This document shows positions 59,467 through 64,000 of a stretch of 64,000 nt of DNA, piece by piece. The number at the start of each line of letters is the position of its first letter. The stretch's first letter is position 1. The translations under genes and the position numbers were made by a program. The stretch is from Acinetobacter nosocomialis NIPH 2119 (GTDB taxonomy: Bacteria > Pseudomonadota > Gammaproteobacteria > Pseudomonadales > Moraxellaceae). A model generated the notes under the pieces. It saw nothing but the letters and a program-made list of their open reading frames with translations, had not been told where the DNA came from and ran no database searches. The stretch covers positions 757,556-821,555 of the forward strand of contig NZ_KB849239.1 in NCBI RefSeq assembly GCF_000368085.1, written 5' to 3'.

Positions 59467-61089
59467 ATGAATATTGTACAAGACAAAAATATGCTTCCTG
59501 ATGATCAATGGATTGACGTTTGTGCACTCGATGATTTAACTCCAAACACTGGTGCAGGAGCGCTAGTGGGCGGTCAAGCGGTTGCAATCTTCCGTGTGGG
59601 GCATGAAAAACGTGTTTATGTACTGAGCAATAAAGATCCGTTTAGCCAAGCGAATGTGATGAGCCGCGGGATTATTGGTGATTTACAAGGCGAACGCGTC
59701 GTTGCATCTCCAATCTATAAACAACATTTCAGTTTAGCTACGGGCCGTTGTTTAGAAGATAAAGACCAAAAATTGGCGGTTTATCCGAGCAAAATTGTTG
59801 ATAGTCGTGTTTGGGTCAACGCGGTGCCGCAAAAAACTTATATTACCAATACAGGTGTATCACAAGACAAACTTAGACTGGTGCTGATCGGAAATGGTTT
59901 GGCAGGAATGCGTTGTCTGGAAGATTTACTTGATATGGCACCAGACCGTTATGAAGTTACGGTGATTGGTGAAGAGCCATGGGGTAACTATAACCGTATT
60001 ATGCTATCTCCGGTTTTATCGGGTGAAAAAAACATTGAAGACATTATGTTGCATCCACCGAAGTGGTATGACGATAAAGGCATTAAATTTATTGCTGGTG
60101 ATAAAGCCGTAAAAATTGATCGTCCGCGTAAAGTGGTTTATACCGAAAAAGGCCAGACAGTTGATTATGACCGTTTGATCTTGGCGACAGGTTCAACACC
60201 GTTTATTCCGCCAGTTCAAGGTGTTGACCTAAAAGGCGTGTTAACTTTCCGTGACATCTATGACGTTAACACCATGATTGAATACTGTGGTTCAAAAACT
60301 AATGCAGTCGTGATTGGTGGCGGTTTGCTGGGTTTAGAAGCGGCGTATGGGTTAAAACAACGCGGTATGAATGTCACGGTATTGCATTTGATGGACCGTA
60401 TTATGGAACGCCAACTTGATGGGCGTGCAAGTCAGTTACTTCGTCATAGTATTGAGCAAAAAGGTATTCAAATCATTACCGAAGCCAATACCGAAGCGTT
60501 AATTGGTGATGAAAACGGTCATGTCAAACAAATCCGTTTAAAAGATGGCACAGTGTTAGATGCTGACCTTGTGGTGTTTGCTGTAGGTATCCGTCCGAAT
60601 ATTGCTTTGGCGCAAAGTGCAGGATTACGTTGTAATCGTGGTGTATTGGTGAATGACACCATGCAAACATTTGACCCAAGTATTTATGCCGTGGGTGAGT
60701 GTATCGAACACCGTGGTCAAACTTTCGGTTTAGTTGAGCCACTATGGGGCCAAGCTTTTATTTGCGCGACCCATTTAGCAGAGCACGGCAGCTTAACTTT
60801 TAAAGCACCAACTGTGCCGACTCAGTTAAAAGTCAGTGGTGTCGATGTATTCTCGGCAGGCAATTTTGAACCGAAAGATGATTATGAAGACATTATCCTG
60901 AACGATGAAAAACGCCAGATTTATAAACGTATCATCATTCAAAGCGATCGGGTAATCGGTGCAGTATTGTTTGGAGATACTGAAGATGGCATGTGGTATG
61001 CAGAGTTAATTGCAGATCAAACTCCTGTTTCTTCATTTAGAAATAAGCTGCTATTTGGTCGAGATTTTGCATTAAAAAATGCAGGCTAA
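59467..61089 (+). CDS. NirD-like domain fused to FAD-dependent reductase
   Basis: 540 residues. Residues 1-120 are a NirD-type Rieske fold (WIDVCALDDLTPNTGAGALV, FSQANVMSRGIIG) that lacks Cys-His cluster ligands, as NirD does. Residues 137-540 form a nitrite-reductase-type flavoprotein (LVLIGNGLAGMRCLEDLL, ILATGSTPFIPP, VIGGGLLGLEAAYGL, SIYAVGECIEHRG). It probably serves as small subunit for NirB and as electron donor for NasA in one chain. It lies 12 bp after nirB with AAAGGAG before the ATG. Confidence 0.9.
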   Translation: MNIVQDKNMLPDDQWIDVCALDDLTPNTGAGALVGGQAVAIFRVGHEKRVYVLSNKDPFSQANVMSRGIIGDLQGERVVASPIYKQHFSLATGRCLEDKDQKLAVYPSKIVDSRVWVNAVPQKTYITNTGVSQDKLRLVLIGNGLAGMRCLEDLLDMAPDRYEVTVIGEEPWGNYNRIMLSPVLSGEKNIEDIMLHPPKWYDDKGIKFIAGDKAVKIDRPRKVVYTEKGQTVDYDRLILATGSTPFIPPVQGVDLKGVLTFRDIYDVNTMIEYCGSKTNAVVIGGGLLGLEAAYGLKQRGMNVTVLHLMDRIMERQLDGRASQLLRHSIEQKGIQIITEANTEALIGDENGHVKQIRLKDGTVLDADLVVFAVGIRPNIALAQSAGLRCNRGVLVNDTMQTFDPSIYAVGECIEHRGQTFGLVEPLWGQAFICATHLAEHGSLTFKAPTVPTQLKVSGVDVFSAGNFEPKDDYEDIILNDEKRQIYKRIIIQSDRVIGAVLFGDTEDGMWYAELIADQTPVSSFRNKLLFGRDFALKNAG

Positions 61090-61107
61090 ATAGGGAAAGG
61101 AGCAGTT

Positions 61108-63888
61108 ATGAATAGTATTCCAAGCGTTGAAATCGATAGCTCCGACCATGTTGCAAAAACAACTAAAACAACATGTCCATATTGCGGTGTAGGTTGTGGT
61201 GTTAGTGTAAACGTTCAACAAAAACCTCAAGGACCTGTGGTGCAAGTTGAGGGGGATGCTGAGCATCCTTCCAACTTTGGGCGCTTATGTATTAAAGGTA
61301 GCCGACTTGCGGATACTTTGGGGTTAGAAACACGTGTTTTACAACCAATGATGGGACGAAAAGCTGATCGGGAGGTAACGACATGGGATGCAGCAATCAA
61401 TAAAATTGCCGATAAATTCCAGACTTGTATCGACAAATATGGTCGTGACAGCATTGCATTTTATGTTTCAGGTCAGCTTTTGACTGAAGACTATTATGTG
61501 GTGAACAAGTTTGTAAAAGGCTATTTGGGCACTGCAAATATCGACACCAACTCACGGCTTTGTATGTCATCTGCGGTGGCAGGTCATAAACGTAGCTTTG
61601 GTGAAGACCTTGTCCCTGCAAGTTATGAAGATTTTGAACATGCCGACATGGTGGTTTTGGTTGGTTCCAATACCGCATGGTGCCATCCTGTACTGTATCA
61701 ACGGATTATGCAGGCTAAAAGCCACAATCCCGATATGTTTGTTGTGGTGATTGACCCACGTTTTACCAGTACTTGTGAACAAGCGGATTTACATTTACCG
61801 ATTTTACCGGGCCAAGATGTCGCATTGTTTAACGGTCTATTCCAATATTTATATCAAAATGGTCATGCCGATCAGGCTTTTGTTAATGCCTATACTGAAG
61901 GTTTGCAAGAGGTTTTGGCAAGCAGCGAGCCAGAAGCTAATGTGGAATATATGGCAAAGCGTACAGGAATTGCACTCGATAAGATGCAACAGTTCTTTGA
62001 GAAATTTGCGCAGACTGAAAAGGTAATCACGCTATTTTCAATGGGTGTGAATCAATCAAGTCAGGGCGTGAATAAAGCCAACAGCATTATTAACTGTCAC
62101 TTACTAACAGGTAAAATTGGAAAGCTCGGCGCTGCACCATTTTCAATGACAGGCCAGCCGAATGCTATGGGTGGCCGAGAAGTGGGTGGCTTAGCTAATA
62201 TGCTGGCTGCCCATATGGATTTGGATAATCCCCTGCACCAAAAAGTAGTGCAAACCTTTTGGGACAGCCCATTTATTGCAACTCAAGCTGGTTTAAAAGC
62301 AGTTGATTTATTCCGTGCTGTTGAAGCTGGAAAAATTAAAGCCATCTGGATTATGGCAACCAATCCGGTAGTAAGTTTACCAGATGCTGATCAGGTGAAG
62401 CGTGCTTTAGAGAAATGCGAATTGGTCGTTGTGTCAGATATCTGTGCCGATACCGATACTACGGCTTACGCCGATGTGTTACTTCCAGCTTTAGGTTGGG
62501 GTGAAAAAGATGGAACCGTTACTAACTCTGAGCGTCGTATTTCACGTCAACGTGCTTTTTTACCTGCGCCGGGTGAAGCAAAAGCGGATTGGTGGTCAGT
62601 GAGTCAAGTTGCGAAAAAATTAGGCTTTAAAGGTTTTGACTTTACGAGTGCTGTTGATATTTTCAATGAACATGCAGCTTTGTCAGCACAAGATAATGTG
62701 GACATTGAAACACGTGAGCAAACTGATACGTTCCGTTATTTCAACTTAAAAGGTTTAATGAGCCTAAGTGCTGCTGAGTACGATGTTCTGCAACCAGTGC
62801 AATGGCCAGTATGGGATAAAAAACAAGACGCTAAAGCTGTTCAACAACTGTTTGGTAAGGGCCAGTTTAGTCACAAAAACACCAAGGCAAAACTAATTCC
62901 GACTGTTGCAATTAATCCGGTACATGCAATTTCAGAAGATTATCCGCTCATTTTGAACACGGGGCGTATTCGTGACCAATGGCACACCATGACCCGTACT
63001 GGTTTGTCGCCAAATTTAACCAGTCACCGTGCTGAACCATTCTGTGAGATTCATCCAAGTGATGCATTGAAGTTTGGTGTACGTGATCAAGGTTTGGTAG
63101 AAGTTCGGTCGAAATGGGGCAGTTGTGTACTACGCGCGACCTTCTCATCTGGTGTCCGTCGTGGGCAAATTTTTGCACCGATTCACTGGACTGAACAGGC
63201 CGCATCCGATGCCCGTATTGGTAAAGTCGTTAATCCAGAAGTTGATGCAATTTCAGGTGAGCCCGAGTTCAAACATACGCCTGTAACTATTCAACCGTTC
63301 TATACCACTTGGCAAGGTGTGCTCTATATTCGTGAAGGATACGATTCTCATATTCAAGAATCGCTACATCACTGTGCATGGTGGACCAAAGTCAAAATGG
63401 TGAAAACCAGCCGCTATGAACTTGCAGACCGCCAAACTTTTCATGATACTCAAAAGAATCTGAAAAGCTTTTTGCCATTTGCCGATGAAACCTTTGAATG
63501 GTTAAGCATAGAAGATATTTCTTCACAACTGAGCCATAGTATTATTTTGAAAGATGGCATTGTAATTGCAAGTCTATATATTGCACCGCCAGATTTATTG
63601 CCAGACCGTGACTGGGTAGCAAGTCTGTTTAAACGAGAACGTTTGAGCGCCTTGCACCGTAAAGCTTTACTAGCAGGTATGCCAATGTCGGCTACCAATA
63701 ATGATGGGCCTTTAGTGTGTAGTTGTTTTAAAGTAGGTAAGAATAAAATTATCGATGTGATAAAAACACAAAACATTACCCATGAAAAACAGGTCACTGC
63801 ATGTCTAAAAGCAGGTGGGAACTGTGGTTCATGTTTACCTGAAATTCGTGGCTTGATTAAAGCTTGCCAACAAGAGGTGGAAGTGTGA
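61108..63888 (+). CDS. nasA: Assimilatory nitrate reductase, catalytic subunit
   Basis: 926 residues, GGAAAGGAG before ATG. N-terminal [4Fe-4S] ligands in TCPYCGVGCGVSV and GRLCIKGSRLADT; molybdopterin-guanine-dinucleotide domains follow (NSRLCMSSAVAGHKR, TGQPNAMGGREVGGLANML, TNSERRISRQRAF). The C-terminus has an extra BFD-type [2Fe-2S] domain (CSCFKVGKNKIID, GGNCGSCLPEI), typical of the long NasA form. It reduces nitrate to nitrite in the cytoplasm. Its stop overlaps the mobA start, tying cofactor supply to the enzyme. Confidence 0.96.
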   Translation: MNSIPSVEIDSSDHVAKTTKTTCPYCGVGCGVSVNVQQKPQGPVVQVEGDAEHPSNFGRLCIKGSRLADTLGLETRVLQPMMGRKADREVTTWDAAINKIADKFQTCIDKYGRDSIAFYVSGQLLTEDYYVVNKFVKGYLGTANIDTNSRLCMSSAVAGHKRSFGEDLVPASYEDFEHADMVVLVGSNTAWCHPVLYQRIMQAKSHNPDMFVVVIDPRFTSTCEQADLHLPILPGQDVALFNGLFQYLYQNGHADQAFVNAYTEGLQEVLASSEPEANVEYMAKRTGIALDKMQQFFEKFAQTEKVITLFSMGVNQSSQGVNKANSIINCHLLTGKIGKLGAAPFSMTGQPNAMGGREVGGLANMLAAHMDLDNPLHQKVVQTFWDSPFIATQAGLKAVDLFRAVEAGKIKAIWIMATNPVVSLPDADQVKRALEKCELVVVSDICADTDTTAYADVLLPALGWGEKDGTVTNSERRISRQRAFLPAPGEAKADWWSVSQVAKKLGFKGFDFTSAVDIFNEHAALSAQDNVDIETREQTDTFRYFNLKGLMSLSAAEYDVLQPVQWPVWDKKQDAKAVQQLFGKGQFSHKNTKAKLIPTVAINPVHAISEDYPLILNTGRIRDQWHTMTRTGLSPNLTSHRAEPFCEIHPSDALKFGVRDQGLVEVRSKWGSCVLRATFSSGVRRGQIFAPIHWTEQAASDARIGKVVNPEVDAISGEPEFKHTPVTIQPFYTTWQGVLYIREGYDSHIQESLHHCAWWTKVKMVKTSRYELADRQTFHDTQKNLKSFLPFADETFEWLSIEDISSQLSHSIILKDGIVIASLYIAPPDLLPDRDWVASLFKRERLSALHRKALLAGMPMSATNNDGPLVCSCFKVGKNKIIDVIKTQNITHEKQVTACLKAGGNCGSCLPEIRGLIKACQQEVEV

Positions 63889-64000
63889 ATAAGGAATATC
63901 CCGTAACTGATTTGGTCATTTTGGCGGGTGGACAAGCCCGCCGTATGAATGGTTTAAATAAGCTGTTGCAACAATTCGATGGCGATACGCAACTACTCAA
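63885..64000 (+). CDS. mobA: Molybdenum cofactor guanylyltransferase, N-terminal part (cut by window)
   Basis: GTG start overlapping the nasA stop by 4 bp (GTGA). The visible residues include DLVILAGGQARRMNGLNKLL, the GTP-binding signature of MobA, which adds GMP to molybdopterin to make the cofactor used by NasA. The frame is open to the last base of the window. Placement inside the nitrate operon fits this role. Confidence 0.9.
   Translation, partial: MNKEYPVTDLVILAGGQARRMNGLNKLLQQFDGDTQLL

Noticed and set aside
1..64000. tRNA, rRNA or CRISPR arrays
   Set aside because: No cloverleaf-like tRNA, rRNA segment or regularly spaced repeat array was noticed on reading. The prophage end does not lie in a visible tRNA gene.

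Overview
The window is from an Acinetobacter chromosome, most likely the A. baumannii group. It is AT-rich, and the non-phage genes (accC-accB-aroQ, a stand-alone umuC-like polymerase gene, nasS-nasT facing nirB, a nirD-reductase fusion, nasA and mobA) are typical of that genus. Species assignment is by recognition of gene content and was not tested by alignment.

Bases 1 to about 48,440 are the late and right-hand part of a large prophage with a contractile (myovirus-type) tail. Its left end, integrase, repressor and replication genes lie outside the window. Reading rightward: end of a baseplate J-like gene and a tail-I-like gene; a small operon with an Acb2/Tad1-like protein; a packaging operon ending in a terminase large subunit interrupted by a mini-intein in its Walker A motif; a tail-fibre operon; the capsid operon; a sheath-like operon; a baseplate operon with a 3,192-residue spike/tip-fibre fusion; portal and tube-like genes; a Dar-type antirestriction module (DarA/DdrA-like, DdrB-like, and a DarB-like helicase-methylase); a tail or baseplate operon; and a lysis cassette. 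No obvious tape-measure gene is in view.

The late operons share one architecture. A TTGGAAC-type motif lies 70-81 bp before the first start codon, and a hairpin sits between motif and start codon, often holding or touching the Shine-Dalgarno sequence. Eleven forward copies, one reverse copy in front of the only reverse-strand gene of the structural region, and one degenerate copy were found. This looks like a phage-specific late promoter with a structured leader and is the strongest candidate for undescribed regulation.

From 42.0 to 48.4 kb the genes are on the minus strand and look like cargo: a lipoprotein, a PAAR protein, two two-helix membrane proteins of unknown role, umuDC and an SRAP (SOS-associated) protein. 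Repeats at 48,378-48,435 probably mark the right attachment region. The host chromosome then carries an MFS transporter, a secreted protein, fatty-acid and shikimate genes, a second umuC-like gene whose promoter shares its inverted repeat with the prophage umuDC promoter, a candidate small RNA, and a nitrate-assimilation locus with a sigma-54 promoter and a leader terminator probably read through by NasT.
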